Assembly (NCBI GenBank): GCA_964557955.1
Contig: CAZLCS010000027.1
Coordinates: forward strand, 1-64,000
Source: JALOOX01 sp964557955
GTDB lineage: Bacteria; Desulfobacterota; Syntrophobacteria; Syntrophobacterales; Syntrophobacteraceae
DNA: 64,000 bases
Direction of reading: 5' to 3'
A program made the translations under genes and the position numbers. The notes under the pieces were generated by a model. The model made no database searches. It had not been told where the DNA came from and worked only from the letters and a program-made list of their open reading frames with translations. Of the stretch, positions 1 to 9,517 are shown in pieces (within the stretch, counting starts at the first letter, position 1; every line of letters begins with the position of its first letter).

Positions 1-60
1 AAGACTGCCGGAATGACGACTCGAGAGGTGGACACTCTATTGTGATGAGCTGTACCTAGC
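1..60 (+). repeat. Dispersed paired-hairpin repeat, copy A (cut by window edge)
   Basis: The first 60 bases match the right half of the repeat seen again at 38320-38380 almost base for base: the GCCGGAATGAC hairpin arm, then CTCGAGAGGTGGACACTC and ATTGTGATGAGCTGTAC. The left half lies outside the window. It sits downstream of the leftmost minus-strand gene. No open reading frame or transposase is associated with it, so it looks like a small non-autonomous (MITE/REP-like) element. Confidence 0.8.
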
Positions 61-183
61 CCATGGCACCCTGCAGGCCAGAGCCCCATGAGCTTACGTC
101 AACAGCATTGAATCAGGTCCGCAGGCCATTCGCCCCGTGTGATCCCAGAGAGACCTCCATCCTGCTTGCTCCAAACGAAACCC

Positions 184-1323
184 CTATGCACTCGGATGCT
201 TCAGGTCCATGCCGGGCCGGCCCATTTCCACGCACCGGATGATGTGACGCGCCACCGACTGAGGGCTCCCGAAGCGCTCGTAGTAATGCAGGGCATTCCG
301 TTTCAAGGAGGCAATCTGTTCAGGATCGGAGAGAAGCCCTTCAACCTTTCTCTTCAGTTCTCCGTATGCCGTCTCCTCCGGCAGGGAAAAGTCGGGAGCG
401 AGCCTGCATTCCCCATCCAGGTAGTGAATGCCGCTTACAATGGGTTCATACCATTGCGGGTAAGGAGCCCCATCGAAAACCACACAGGATCCCATGCAAA
501 ACAGACCGATCAGGCGCCAGGTGATGCAAAGGCGGTCTCCGGGCCTCAGGAACACCACTCTGGCCGAAGCAAGATTCTTCCAGAACACATCGCTTGTAAT
601 ATTGCCCCATCCATATTGACAAGCAATGCCTCTCTTGTTCAATCTGGACATGCAGTCGTCAGGATTACCATATCTCAAACCTTCTTCGGGAAATATTGCC
701 AGAAGTTTCTTGTTGCATTTGATCTCTGATAAAGTTTCAAAAATGCGCAATTGATGCTCCAGGACATCGATCCCTTTAGGCAATCCAGAAGGCCATGGCT
801 CCCAGATTTTGGCCCAATAGATGAGATCGCATTCGGATTTAAAATTTCTGAACGTTTTTAAATAAGCTATTTTGCGTGAATCCAGGAAACCATCCCCGTT
901 GAGCAGGGGACGCACCTTCTGAGGATATGCCAGGGTGGGCCACATGTTGTTCTTGAAATATACATCAGCCCATTCATAAGAAAGCGGATCTCTGACATCC
1001 CCACCGTCGAAAACATCGATGGCTACTCTCTTCTCGATTCCGTTGGAGAGGTTTCTAATCAGGTACCTGCCCACGCGATCCTGTTGTCTATGATAATAGT
1101 CCTTGTTCCTTAACGTCCGGAATCTCCAGAAGGTAGCCAGCCCGGACTTCTGCTGGAGATTCCGGTCGCGAAGCCACACGAAAAGCGGGAGAGGAAAAGG
1201 CCTGAATAGAAGATCCGTATGATCCAGTTCCTTGAAACCTAGAAAGAAATATTGCTGGTTCTTCAAATTCTCGTTAGGATTGCGGCAGTTATGCAGGTGA
1301 AACTCGATCCTGTATCGGTTCAT
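184..1323 (-). CDS. Exostosin-like / GT-B type glycosyltransferase-like protein
   Basis: A 379-residue protein without signal peptide or membrane segments. The C-terminal half (about residues 255-370) has the look of the second Rossmann domain of GT-B/exostosin-like transferases: a block with FLRPGDRLCITWR, then FCMGSCVVFDG and a late DPEQIASLKRNA helix resembling the sugar-nucleotide site region of these enzymes. The N-terminal half is not recognised. I chose the ATG at 1323 because GAGGA lies five bases upstream; an in-frame TTG 15 bases earlier is the alternative. It is the most distal gene of the polysaccharide locus here, 128 bases downstream of the secreted esterase at 1452-4034. A role in glycan synthesis is inferred from fold resemblance and context. 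Confidence 0.5.
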   Translation of the reverse strand: MNRYRIEFHLHNCRNPNENLKNQQYFFLGFKELDHTDLLFRPFPLPLFVWLRDRNLQQKSGLATFWRFRTLRNKDYYHRQQDRVGRYLIRNLSNGIEKRVAIDVFDGGDVRDPLSYEWADVYFKNNMWPTLAYPQKVRPLLNGDGFLDSRKIAYLKTFRNFKSECDLIYWAKIWEPWPSGLPKGIDVLEHQLRIFETLSEIKCNKKLLAIFPEEGLRYGNPDDCMSRLNKRGIACQYGWGNITSDVFWKNLASARVVFLRPGDRLCITWRLIGLFCMGSCVVFDGAPYPQWYEPIVSGIHYLDGECRLAPDFSLPEETAYGELKRKVEGLLSDPEQIASLKRNALHYYERFGSPQSVARHIIRCVEMGRPGMDLKHPSA

Positions 1324-1451
1324 ATAAATCCTCGGCAACAGTCAGGTGAGCTTGCAGCCTGGGGGGCGGATCCCGTCCGGCGACGTCCTCCTCCCCCGAA
1401 ACGGCTCGATTCCCGGCAAACAGAAGCGCAGTGCGTGGCGTCATGTCATGG

Positions 1452-4034
1452 TCATTCTCCTTCGCATGGGGCGCCCGTGAGCATCTGGCACCAGAGCTGC
1501 GCCACGGACCGGTAGCCCATCCCGTTGGGATGGAAGTTGTCAAAGTACTCCGTGGGATAGTGCAGCCTGAAATAGCCGTACAGGTCAGGAGGGGAAACGG
1601 CAATGCCGTTGGCCGGATCGGCAACCAGCTCATCGATGACCAGGTTGTATTCCTGGATCCATAGGTTTCTGGCGCCCGTATCGGGGCTGGGGTACGGCGG
1701 ACAGCTCTGTGGACCGTCGTTGCAGTCCCCGAGGGCGATGTTGATCCTGGCCAGGGCGGGGGCCTTCCCTGCCCCTTTGACCGCAGCGACCATCCGCTGC
1801 AGGTTGTCCTTGAAGCTCCCGGGGTAGCCCGCATCCCCGGGAGCGAGGCCCCGGCCGCTGGGAATCGGCAGCAGGGGATTGGCGTCGTTCATCCCGTAGA
1901 GAATGAGATACCTCCGGGCTTCGGGCCATTTGCTCACCACCACGGGAGCCAGGGAAGCCCCGTAGGAGGAAGTGGCTCCCCCGACGCCGTGATTGACGAT
2001 CATTTGCGGGACGCCACGGACGTCCGTCAACAGGTTGTTCAGGACTGGTACGTAACCGCCCCCCGTGTTCCGACCATCCCAGGAAGTGTCATCGTCGGGA
2101 AAATCATCCCCGAATCCCGTCTGAGACCCGGCCGTGATGCTGTCTCCAATGGCTACGGTGAAATCCCCCACCCCCACCGGAACCGATTGGTCCCGGGTCT
2201 CCGGGGTGGACACCTCGTTTCCCGCACTGTCAATGAGGACTCCCTCCACAACGTGCTCCGCCCTGGCCACCCCCGTGAAGGTGGCTTCATAGGGAGCCGC
2301 GTACCGATCCATCACCCGACCTCCGTGCGAAGGCCCGCCGTCCAGGAGAAACCTCACCCCCCAACCGCCATGGGCCGCAGCGTTCAGACTCGCATTGACC
2401 CGCACAAGGAGATTCGTCCCCGTCTGCAGCGCACCATCCGGGGGCGTAACGATCCGCAGGGACGGCCTGACCGGCACGCCCAGGACCCGAAGCTCCGCCG
2501 CAGAAGCCCATGGATTGCCGTTGACATCGCCGCTCACCGACCTGAATCTCACGTACTGGCCGAGCCTGGGGGCGAACGTCACCTGCTTCTCCGCAGCGCT
2601 GTCGGCGAAAGTGCCCGTCGCAACCGCGTTTCCCCAGTCCGCCCCATCGGTGCTGACATAGAGCTCGTACTGTGAGACGCGACCGCTTTTGCTTCCGTCC
2701 TGGCGCGGCAGGACCCTGAATCCGCTGACCGTGTACATCCCCCCCAGATCGATCTGGAGCTCATGCGGGGGAGACAGACTGTACGGGCGCCACATCGTAT
2801 GCCAGAAGGTGCCCGGGTTGCCGTCAATGGCGTTTTCAGCGGAACCGTCCTCGCCCGCCAGTTCCTCGCTGCTCGCGTACTTCACACTCCAGGTCTCCTG
2901 AGGAATGAGAGCGGCCGTTGGCGATTCAACCGTTACAGTCCGGGTGTCCGGCGTGGGGTCCGCCAGGCCCAGGCCGTCCGTCACCGTAAAGGCCACCGTG
3001 TAGACCCCTGGAGTGACAAAACGGATCAATCCCGGATTCAGCGAGGTGGAGGCGGAAACGGTGGATCCGGCCCCAAAATTCCAGTGGCAGGTCAGGGGCT
3101 GATGGTCGTCGGGGTCTGTCCCCGCGCCGGTGAAGTATACCGAATCCCCTGCATTGACGGTCAGGCTTGCGGAGGGAGTCACAATGACGCCGTTGGGCGC
3201 CTGATTGACCGAGGCTTCCGTAACGACAATCGTGCGAACGGCAGGACTTGGGTCCGCAAGACCCAGAGAATCCGCAACGGTCATAGTCACTGAAAAGGTC
3301 CCGGCCGCATTGAACTGGACTGCACCGGGATTCTGCAGGGTAGAATCGGGTATTCCCGAGCCGGCCCCGTAGCTCCAGCGGTAAGTCAAGGGCAGGTGGC
3401 CGTCGGCATCCACTCCGTCCCCCGCAAATGTGACGGTTTGGCCCACCTTGATGGAGACATCCGCAGGCGGCGCTGTGATGACGCCGTCGGGAGGCTGATT
3501 GACGTCCACCGGCACACCCAGGACATTGATTTCCGCAGCCGACGTCCATTTCTTACGGTTGATCTCGCTCGATGCCCGCAATCGAACATACCTGCCCCTG
3601 ACGGTTTTGAACCCGACGGTCTTTTCGGCGGCGTCACCAACAAACCTGCCTCTCGCAACGGGCCTCCCCCACGACTTCCCATCGGGGCTGACGTAGAATT
3701 GATAGGCCTTGATCCACCCGTCCCTGGAGCCATCCTGGCGAGGCAGGTACCCGAAGCCGCTGATATCATATCGAGCCCCCAAATCGATCTGGATCTCGTG
3801 CGGAAATCGTGCACCTTTCGTAACCCAGGCGGTGTGCCAGAATGTGAGCGGATCGCCGTCGAAAGCGTTGCCCCCTCTTCCGTTGAATGCCGCCAGCTCT
3901 TCGCTGTCCGTGAACATCAGGCTCCAGGCGTTCTTGGGGATGAGCTGAGCCGTGCAGTCGCCGGCCGCCGACAGCAGCGCCATACTGACAAGACAGACCA
4001 GGTTAAGTTTCTTCCGCATGATTCTGATGCTCAT
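1452..4034 (-). CDS. Secreted discoidin/PKD/SGNH-hydrolase multidomain protein
   Basis: An 860-residue exported protein. A signal peptide (MRKK, hydrophobic core, cut near CTA-QLIP) is followed by an F5/8 type C (discoidin-like, carbohydrate-binding) domain at about 30-175, two PKD-like domains at about 180-375, a second F5/8 C domain at about 380-525, an Ig-like linker, and a C-terminal SGNH/GDSL esterase domain from about 625. The esterase blocks are visible: GDSITAG with the nucleophile Ser, GMND with the block III Asn, and DNFHPNGMGY with the Asp and His of the triad. The start at 4034 has GGAG just upstream; ATG 4019 is an in-frame alternative closer to the signal peptide. Family knowledge suggests deacetylation of a polysaccharide; the substrate is unknown, and the cluster's own O-acetylated polymer is one candidate. 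Confidence 0.85.
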   Translation of the reverse strand: MSIRIMRKKLNLVCLVSMALLSAAGDCTAQLIPKNAWSLMFTDSEELAAFNGRGGNAFDGDPLTFWHTAWVTKGARFPHEIQIDLGARYDISGFGYLPRQDGSRDGWIKAYQFYVSPDGKSWGRPVARGRFVGDAAEKTVGFKTVRGRYVRLRASSEINRKKWTSAAEINVLGVPVDVNQPPDGVITAPPADVSIKVGQTVTFAGDGVDADGHLPLTYRWSYGAGSGIPDSTLQNPGAVQFNAAGTFSVTMTVADSLGLADPSPAVRTIVVTEASVNQAPNGVIVTPSASLTVNAGDSVYFTGAGTDPDDHQPLTCHWNFGAGSTVSASTSLNPGLIRFVTPGVYTVAFTVTDGLGLADPTPDTRTVTVESPTAALIPQETWSVKYASSEELAGEDGSAENAIDGNPGTFWHTMWRPYSLSPPHELQIDLGGMYTVSGFRVLPRQDGSKSGRVSQYELYVSTDGADWGNAVATGTFADSAAEKQVTFAPRLGQYVRFRSVSGDVNGNPWASAAELRVLGVPVRPSLRIVTPPDGALQTGTNLLVRVNASLNAAAHGGWGVRFLLDGGPSHGGRVMDRYAAPYEATFTGVARAEHVVEGVLIDSAGNEVSTPETRDQSVPVGVGDFTVAIGDSITAGSQTGFGDDFPDDDTSWDGRNTGGGYVPVLNNLLTDVRGVPQMIVNHGVGGATSSYGASLAPVVVSKWPEARRYLILYGMNDANPLLPIPSGRGLAPGDAGYPGSFKDNLQRMVAAVKGAGKAPALARINIALGDCNDGPQSCPPYPSPDTGARNLWIQEYNLVIDELVADPANGIAVSPPDLYGYFRLHYPTEYFDNFHPNGMGYRSVAQLWCQMLTGAPCEGE

Positions 4035-4672
4035 AAGCTCCACTAATTTCCAGCCTCTCCAGGTCCAGGCGCTCGTCCGTGGGGCCAAGTCCCTCGATCC
4101 CCCTGTGACCTTCGGGGCTCTGAGACAGTATAGGGACCGGGCAGCGGGAAAAGCGAGTTTTTCTGCATGAAATCAGATAGATCAAGATACAGATAGAATG
4201 AACCTAAACGAGCTCGATCGAACATGAATAGCATCAAAGTTGATGCAATGAATGATTTTTTTTCTGGATTTTTAACGGATATCGTTTGCATTCCCCTCTT
4301 TGTTCAGGTATGAACCCCTCGAAATCCCGGCCCGGCCTGGCGGGACGGGATTTGTGTCCGTTGGTCCGTTTCGCCGCTCATTTGCGGCATCCCGAAGCGC
4401 GCTGCCCCGGCCCTTCGACCTGTGGGGAAGCTCACCGAAGGGCAGTGAGGGATCGTGCGTCTTTCCGAAGGAGAGGATCCGCTCCATCGCGGCTCTCAGC
4501 CTGTCGTTCCTGCGCCCGCACCCGATGTTTCCCCGAGCCGGATTGGTGCGGAACGCAAGTGCTGAGCTCGAGGCCTGATTTCAAGCCGGTACCCCTGCGA
4601 ATCCTTGCCGGTTGGAGGGGGCCGAAACCTGTTCTCGGGCCATGTTTGATTTCTCAAAGGAGGAGGTTCGAC
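4035..4672. other. Divergent intergenic region, 638 bases
   Basis: Separates the minus-strand esterase from the plus-strand FN3 protein. It must hold the promoters of both. The middle (about 4150-4290) is AT-rich and carries a short inverted repeat (4231-4246) followed by a run of T. No convincing gene was seen: the reading frames here have no recognisable product or good ribosome-binding site, and the plus-strand frame running through it belongs to the leaderless upstream extension of the next gene. Confidence 0.5.
4231..4246. promoter_or_regulatory. Perfect 7-bp inverted repeat in divergent intergenic region
   Basis: GCATCAA, two-base spacer, TTGATGC, followed 8 bases later by eight T. It could be an operator for a dimeric regulator between two divergent genes, or a weak plus-strand terminator-like hairpin. 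With a two-base loop the hairpin reading is poor, so the operator reading is slightly favoured. No partner regulator is adjacent. Confidence 0.3.
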
Positions 4673-5419
4673 GTGCATGTGAAGGGTTCATTCAGAATTT
4701 CTGCTGTTGCGTGTTCGGTCTTTTTGCTGGCTTGTTTGGGATTCACAGTGGCCCCCCCTCAAGTCGGGGGAGTCGAGCTGAAGATGAGATGGAATCCGTC
4801 GCCAAGCGCCGGGGTTCAGGGCTATAGAGTGTATTACGGCCAATCCAGCCGGGCCTACTCCGACGTGGTGGATGCCGGACAGTCCACGGCTTGCAGCATT
4901 GGAGGATTGGAAGACGGGCGGACATATTATCTGGCGGTGGTTGCCTACGGCGCGTTCAATGAAGAGAGCGATTATTCCGAGGAGGTCGTCTACTGCGGGG
5001 TGAATATCGCTGCCCAGGCCTGGGTGCAGGCGTCTTCGGAGAGCGCCGCCACAGGCCAGTCAGCCTTGAAGGCCGTCGACGGCGCCAACAGCAGGGACTC
5101 CAAAGACCCAAAGAACGACTGGGTGACCCAGAACGAGTCGGCTGGCGCCTGGATTCAACTCTCCTGGAGCGACATACACGAAATCAGTCGAATCGTCCTC
5201 TATGACAGGCCTGCATTCACGGATCAGATCCTCCGATGTACTCTCTATTTCAGCGACGGAAGCTCCATGGCTGCGGGTCCGCTTCTGAATGACGGAAGAG
5301 GGACCTCATTGTCTTTTCCGCCAAAGGCAACCAATCAGATCACTTTGGTAATCGAAGATACAAAAGGGAATCGGACTGGCGTTTCCGAAATCGAGGTTTT
5401 CGCCAACCCCTCATACTGA
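4673..5419 (+). CDS. Secreted FN3 plus galactose-binding-like protein
   Basis: A 248-residue exported protein starting at a GTG that sits 6 bases after a strong AAAGGAGGAGG ribosome-binding site (4656-4666); the open frame extends far upstream but that part looks non-coding. A signal sequence (residues 1-35, VFLLACLG core) is followed by a fibronectin type III domain (about 36-105, with RVYYGQSS and the Tyr-rich DGRTYYLAVVAY strand) and a C-terminal discoidin/galactose-binding-like domain (about 110-248) with WIQLSW and a VSEIEVFA ending typical of F5/8-type modules. No catalytic domain is seen. It probably binds extracellular glycan. It lies in the secreted-protein block with the esterase and the beta-helix protein. 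Confidence 0.7.
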   Translation: MHVKGSFRISAVACSVFLLACLGFTVAPPQVGGVELKMRWNPSPSAGVQGYRVYYGQSSRAYSDVVDAGQSTACSIGGLEDGRTYYLAVVAYGAFNEESDYSEEVVYCGVNIAAQAWVQASSESAATGQSALKAVDGANSRDSKDPKNDWVTQNESAGAWIQLSWSDIHEISRIVLYDRPAFTDQILRCTLYFSDGSSMAAGPLLNDGRGTSLSFPPKATNQITLVIEDTKGNRTGVSEIEVFANPSY

Positions 5420-5614
5420 TCAATCCTTTGCGTGGCCTTCACGGGTGTCCGGCGGGCATGGACTGGCGGACATGCACTTTGGATGCCTGCTCCCCGCATG
5501 TCCCCTCGGTGATGAGGCTCCAATACCGGTGTGAGGAAAGAGTTGCCTGCGGCCTGCAATATAATCCTGGTAGAAGGGATCGTGCAGGTTTTCCCGGCGC
5601 CAGGATCGCTGGAA

Positions 5615-5641
5615 CGTCAAAGGGCTGAAGGCCCTTTGACG
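5615..5641. terminator. 11-bp stem hairpin without T-tract
   Basis: CGTCAAAGGGC, five-base loop TGAAG, GCCCTTTGACG: a perfect stem 196 bases after the stop of the FN3 gene. No run of T follows on either strand, so intrinsic termination is doubtful; it may act as a 3' mRNA-stabilising structure or a pause site. Confidence 0.4.
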
Positions 5642-5744
5642 CCCGCTCCTTCCATTCTCTTAACGCGGCCGGGAACAGGGCTGATTTCCATGTCGTTCCA
5701 GGAATCCAGGTTCGGCACGCAGATTGCTTAAGGGAATTTTCGGA

Positions 5745-5773
5745 TTTTCATGAGCCCGTAAGTTTTGTATAAT
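5745..5773 (+). promoter_or_regulatory. Putative sigma-70 promoter of beta-helix gene
   Basis: A consensus TATAAT at 5768-5773 lies 17 bases after TTTTCA at 5745-5750 (three of six matches to TTGACA). The predicted start would be near 5780, leaving a short leader with GGAAAGGA before the ATG at 5797. Confidence 0.4.
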
Positions 5774-5796
5774 TTTGTATTTGGAAAGGACACAGC

Positions 5797-7419
5797 ATGA
5801 AGTCAAGTTTTTGGCCAAGACTCCCCCTGATGTACAATTCTCCGGCAAAGAAGACCGTTGCATGGTGTTTGTTCGTGCTCTCTCTCCTCGTGGCTCAAAC
5901 GGCCCAGGCCGCCTATTTTGTTGACAACGCGGCGAGCGGATGCACCAACGGAAGCAAGACCTATAATCCCGCCAATCGCACCTGCTCAGGCGGAAGCGAT
6001 ACCGTCTACACCAGCCTCAACAACGCCAATTCGGCCGTCCCCGCCGGCAGCTCCGGCAGCCAGACCGTCATCAACATACGTTCTGGAACCTACAAGGAAC
6101 AGCTCGGCATAACCAAGAACTACACCAGGTGGCAGAAATACCCCGGCGATGGATCCAAGCCGGTCATTGACGGTGAATGGGTGCGTCCATCAATCTATAG
6201 CGGATTGATTAATGCAAATGGAATATCTGGAGTCACGATAGACGGTATTTATTTTACCCGCGCAGCTTATAATCAAAATGGAGTTACTAAATATTCACAA
6301 GCTAATGCAATAAGGATTGATTATAGTTACAATACTACAATTCAGAATTGCGACTTTTATTATATAGGAGATTCAGCTATAATGATGATTTATGGTTATT
6401 CTGGCCATGTTATCCAGGATAATTATATACATCAAAGTGGCTATTCTATTAAAGAAGGTTCATGGAGTCCATCAATAGCTCTTCACCGCAATATAACTAA
6501 TTCTACAGTTCGTCGTAATACATTTTATGGAATATGGAATGAAGGAATATCGACAGATGAAGACTGTCGCAATAATGTTATTGAATACAATACAATTATT
6601 GACTGTTCAAGAATAGCCATATACTTGACAAGCTCTACATATGAGACTATACGATATAATTTAATTTATCATACACATACAAATTCACAGTATGAAGGCG
6701 GGGCCTGGGGTAACTTGGGAATATGGATATCAGGAGAAAACCCTTATTATACGAATGCCAACAAAGGGCATCGGATTTACGGGAACCTGGTGGCAGGAAC
6801 AAGTGTTGCGATGGGCTTTGAAGGACATACTAGCTACTGCCCAAGCTGCATACAGAACGATATAAAAGTCTACAACAACACGTTTGTCGAATCGGTCAGA
6901 AAAGCAGGCGATTGGGGTGAGGTTCCAACCCTCCTTCTTGTTAACGGTGGCGATGTTATTGGAACTGGAATAGAGGTCAGAAACAACATCTTCTGGCAAA
7001 CCTCCGGGAACCTTGCAGATGTAGGTCAAGGACCCGGCATCACATTTGCCAACAACCTCTGGTCAAAGTCCCCACCTTCCAATGTTCGGTCATCCTCTGA
7101 TCCAACCGCTGCTGCCGGGTACCCCACACTCAACATCTCCAATTACTTTTCCAAGACGGCCGGATGGACCAGCTTATCACCGAATTCACTGACGGGCCAG
7201 GAGTTTGCGCTCCGCTCCACGGCTGCCTATGCTATCGGTAAAGGTGGAAACCTTGGCACTGGTTACGAAAGTAAGGTTTTGGATCTTGACGCCAGCAACT
7301 ACCTATCACAGGTATTTTCATTGACAGATCAGGATTCAATTGGTGCTGATGCCTTTGGGAATCCTGTCGCAAAACTCAGTCCACCCTCGATGCCACGGAT
7401 AGAGACTGTGCAGAATTAG
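5797..7419 (+). CDS. Secreted right-handed beta-helix (pectate-lyase-fold) protein
   Basis: A 540-residue protein with an N-terminal signal peptide (hydrophobic core WCLFVLSLLVAQ, cut near AQA-AYFVDN). From about residue 85 to 430 it shows repeating parallel beta-helix coils with N-rich turns (for example TIQNCDFYY, VIQDNYIHQ, TVRRNTFYG, VIEYNTIID), the pattern of PbH1/pectate-lyase-like folds. Such proteins bind or cleave acidic polysaccharides; no catalytic residues can be assigned from sequence alone. The start has GGAAAGGA eight bases upstream. The central third of the gene (about 6185-6770) is strikingly AT-rich compared with both ends. A strong terminator follows at 7463-7510. Confidence 0.85.
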   Translation: MKSSFWPRLPLMYNSPAKKTVAWCLFVLSLLVAQTAQAAYFVDNAASGCTNGSKTYNPANRTCSGGSDTVYTSLNNANSAVPAGSSGSQTVINIRSGTYKEQLGITKNYTRWQKYPGDGSKPVIDGEWVRPSIYSGLINANGISGVTIDGIYFTRAAYNQNGVTKYSQANAIRIDYSYNTTIQNCDFYYIGDSAIMMIYGYSGHVIQDNYIHQSGYSIKEGSWSPSIALHRNITNSTVRRNTFYGIWNEGISTDEDCRNNVIEYNTIIDCSRIAIYLTSSTYETIRYNLIYHTHTNSQYEGGAWGNLGIWISGENPYYTNANKGHRIYGNLVAGTSVAMGFEGHTSYCPSCIQNDIKVYNNTFVESVRKAGDWGEVPTLLLVNGGDVIGTGIEVRNNIFWQTSGNLADVGQGPGITFANNLWSKSPPSNVRSSSDPTAAAGYPTLNISNYFSKTAGWTSLSPNSLTGQEFALRSTAAYAIGKGGNLGTGYESKVLDLDASNYLSQVFSLTDQDSIGADAFGNPVAKLSPPSMPRIETVQN

Positions 7420-7462
7420 TCTGCCGACTTCTTCGAGCAGATTCACACAGCCCAAATATCAT

Positions 7463-7510
7463 CATCGCTCCCGGATGCAGGAAAGCAGCAACCGGGAGCG
7501 ATGTATTTTT
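7463..7510 (+). terminator. Rho-independent terminator after beta-helix gene
   Basis: A 12-bp perfect stem CATCGCTCCCGG / CCGGGAGCGATG with a 17-base loop, followed by TATTTTT. It lies 44 bases after the stop codon at 7419, between convergent genes. T-tract orientation serves the plus strand. Confidence 0.85.
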
Positions 7511-7586
7511 GACGTAACATTCATGCCAGCTTCAAGTTCGCAGCCGGTAGCTCAAGCGAGATTATGAAGAACATGAAATGCATGCC

Positions 7587-8444
7587 CTAGTGCACACTCT
7601 TCAATGAACAGACAAAAAGGATGTAGTCATTTTTATCAACTCTAATGACAACAGAACTAAGCGCTCTATATAGGGGTAAATTTCTAATGCGCCTATATTG
7701 TTCTCCTGAAACGTAATGATATATTCTTACTGCAGACAAGGCCACATCCATAAGTTTACTTAATACCACAACTTTCGGGACATAAGTTTTATAATCAACA
7801 TTAAATCCATATCTATTCAAAAATTTTGTTAATGTTGAGAATGAAAAAAACCAATGGTGTCCATGTTGATAATGATGCCAATATCCAAGACTAAGTTTAG
7901 CAAACAAATGGAATATATTAGGTATTTCGATAGTCAAGATGCCAGAGGCTGAAATAATTTCCCTTATCTTTATTAACGTAGCTTTAGGATCCCCTAGGTG
8001 CTCTAGAACATTAAACAATGTGATTACATCATACTTTTCTTCCACATGAAACTCATCAAATCCTATCTCACGAATATCAACCCCAAGCTTATCTCTTCCG
8101 TACTGTGCCGCAGCTCGATTAGGTTCAATGCCTGTCCCTGTTATTCCTTCTTTCTTTAAATATTTCAAAAACAATCCAGTATAACATCCTATATCAAGAA
8201 CCTTCGGATTTGCAGCCCGAACAAAAGGTCTCATCACCTCATATCGCAGTTCATAATTCGCCATCCTTGCGACCACTTCAGATTCATACAAATCTGAAAT
8301 GACCTGTTCCTGGTAGTTTCGCTCAACAAGCGGGGAGGCGAATACAAACCCGCAATCATCACATTTCCAATACGATGGACGATGCCTACTACCCGCAAGA
8401 TACCGTGCGAAAGACTCTCTGTTGTTACAGACCAGGCATTCCAT
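7587..8444 (-). CDS. Zinc-ribbon class I SAM methyltransferase
   Basis: A 285-residue soluble protein. An N-terminal zinc ribbon (CLVC near residue 3-6 and CDDC near 28-31) is followed by a class I methyltransferase core: motif I VLDIGCYTG at about 80, acidic GIEPN at the end of the second strand, and ITLFNVLEHL as motif IV region (Methyltransf_23-like). The start at ATG 8444 is fixed by AGGAGG seven bases upstream; codons further upstream are non-coding. Proteins of this type in polysaccharide loci methylate sugars or cap chains; the acceptor here is unknown. The gene is AT-rich compared with the window average. Confidence 0.8.
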   Translation of the reverse strand: MECLVCNNRESFARYLAGSRHRPSYWKCDDCGFVFASPLVERNYQEQVISDLYESEVVARMANYELRYEVMRPFVRAANPKVLDIGCYTGLFLKYLKKEGITGTGIEPNRAAAQYGRDKLGVDIREIGFDEFHVEEKYDVITLFNVLEHLGDPKATLIKIREIISASGILTIEIPNIFHLFAKLSLGYWHHYQHGHHWFFSFSTLTKFLNRYGFNVDYKTYVPKVVVLSKLMDVALSAVRIYHYVSGEQYRRIRNLPLYRALSSVVIRVDKNDYILFVCSLKSVH

Positions 8445-8599
8445 GAAGATGCCTCCTGATTCCGCGAGGAACCTCCAACAATACCTCTCCCGCACAATCC
8501 TGAGCTCAGTGTGCGAACGGCTGCAACGCTCACTCTATCTAATGAACCACCTCGATGGACTCGCTCTCGATCATTTGTCACATAAAGTTCATTTATACT

Positions 8600-9355
8600 T
8601 CACTTCACTTTTGTCAAGCCGAGCAATTCCTTCGTCATCATCAACATAAATCTCGTATTCGTGGTCGCATATCTTCCGAGCAGTCGACGGGGTTCCTGAC
8701 CCAATCGGAATAACCATTCCAATCCACAGGCTTGCATCCACCCAGGCGCCCTTCGCTGCAAGCCCAGCAAGACAGGAAATGCTCCCCCAATGCCGACCAT
8801 CACAGCATGAACCCTTCCTTTCATGCAGTGTATCCATCTTTCCTGTTTTGGACATCCAAGAACGACAAAGACAAGATCAGCATGCGAGCTGTTGATCCTG
8901 CTGATGACACCCTCCCGCTCACTCCCTGTCAATTCTCGAAAAGGAGGACTGTACAGCCCTGCAACCTGCAGAGAGCGAAGATTATTCTTGAAATATTCAG
9001 AGGCATTCCTTAGCATCTCCTCAGTGCCCCCGTAGAAGAACACCCGCAACCCCTTGGCGCAGGCCTCCCGCAGCAGAGCGGGCAGCAGGTCCATACCTGC
9101 CACTCTCTCCTGGCTCACCCCTTTCAATGCCTTCAAAGCCCAGCAAAGAGGCATCCCATCGGGAGCCACAACATCTGCTTGGTTAATCATGGAAGACAGA
9201 TTTGCATCCCTCTGAGCTTCCATAAACATGTGGACGTTGGCGACATAAACCGCCATGCTCTTACGAAGATAACTCCCTTCAATTATTGCTTCTACATACG
9301 ATGAAAATCTGCCGGTGTTGATCGTAAGTCCAAATAGCTCTTGCTTTCCGAGCAT
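8600..9355 (-). CDS. WecG/TagA/CpsF family glycosyltransferase
   Basis: A 251-residue GT26-family enzyme. Family marks are the early VYVANVHMF block, the ADVVAPDGMPLCWALK motif (about residue 60-75) with the conserved Asp-Gly-Met, FFYGGTEE, and the late VVLGCPKQERWIH and VGIGGAFPVLLG blocks, ending in EWLFRLGQEPRRL. This family adds ManNAc(A) or related sugars to undecaprenyl-diphosphate-linked precursors on the cytoplasmic face. The start ATG 9355 follows AGAGGTGA. Full length for the family. It belongs to the minus-strand polysaccharide operon. Confidence 0.92.
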   Translation of the reverse strand: MLGKQELFGLTINTGRFSSYVEAIIEGSYLRKSMAVYVANVHMFMEAQRDANLSSMINQADVVAPDGMPLCWALKALKGVSQERVAGMDLLPALLREACAKGLRVFFYGGTEEMLRNASEYFKNNLRSLQVAGLYSPPFRELTGSEREGVISRINSSHADLVFVVLGCPKQERWIHCMKGRVHAVMVGIGGAFPVLLGLQRRAPGWMQACGLEWLFRLGQEPRRLLGRYATTNTRFMLMMTKELLGLTKVK

Positions 9356-9517
9356 ATTAAGGTCACCTCTACACATAAAAATCAATTACCAGGTCGAAAA
9401 GCCCATCGACTTATGAACTTAGGACAGAATATATAATAGTGATCGAGGACACCAAATACTGCCTTTCGATATAATCCTTGTCATAATAAATAATAATAAC
9501 TATTTACATGGCACTTG

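Larger units (their letters stand above)
5420..5796. other. Intergenic region upstream of beta-helix gene, 377 bases
   Basis: No gene recognised. It contains an 11-bp hairpin at 5615-5641 and a plausible sigma-70 promoter at 5745-5773 just before the beta-helix gene. The short reading frames here have no family resemblance. Confidence 0.5.

Noticed and set aside
4286..4672. N-terminal extension of the FN3 protein
   Set aside because: The strong ribosome-binding site and signal peptide place the start at GTG 4673; the upstream residues look like translated non-coding DNA.
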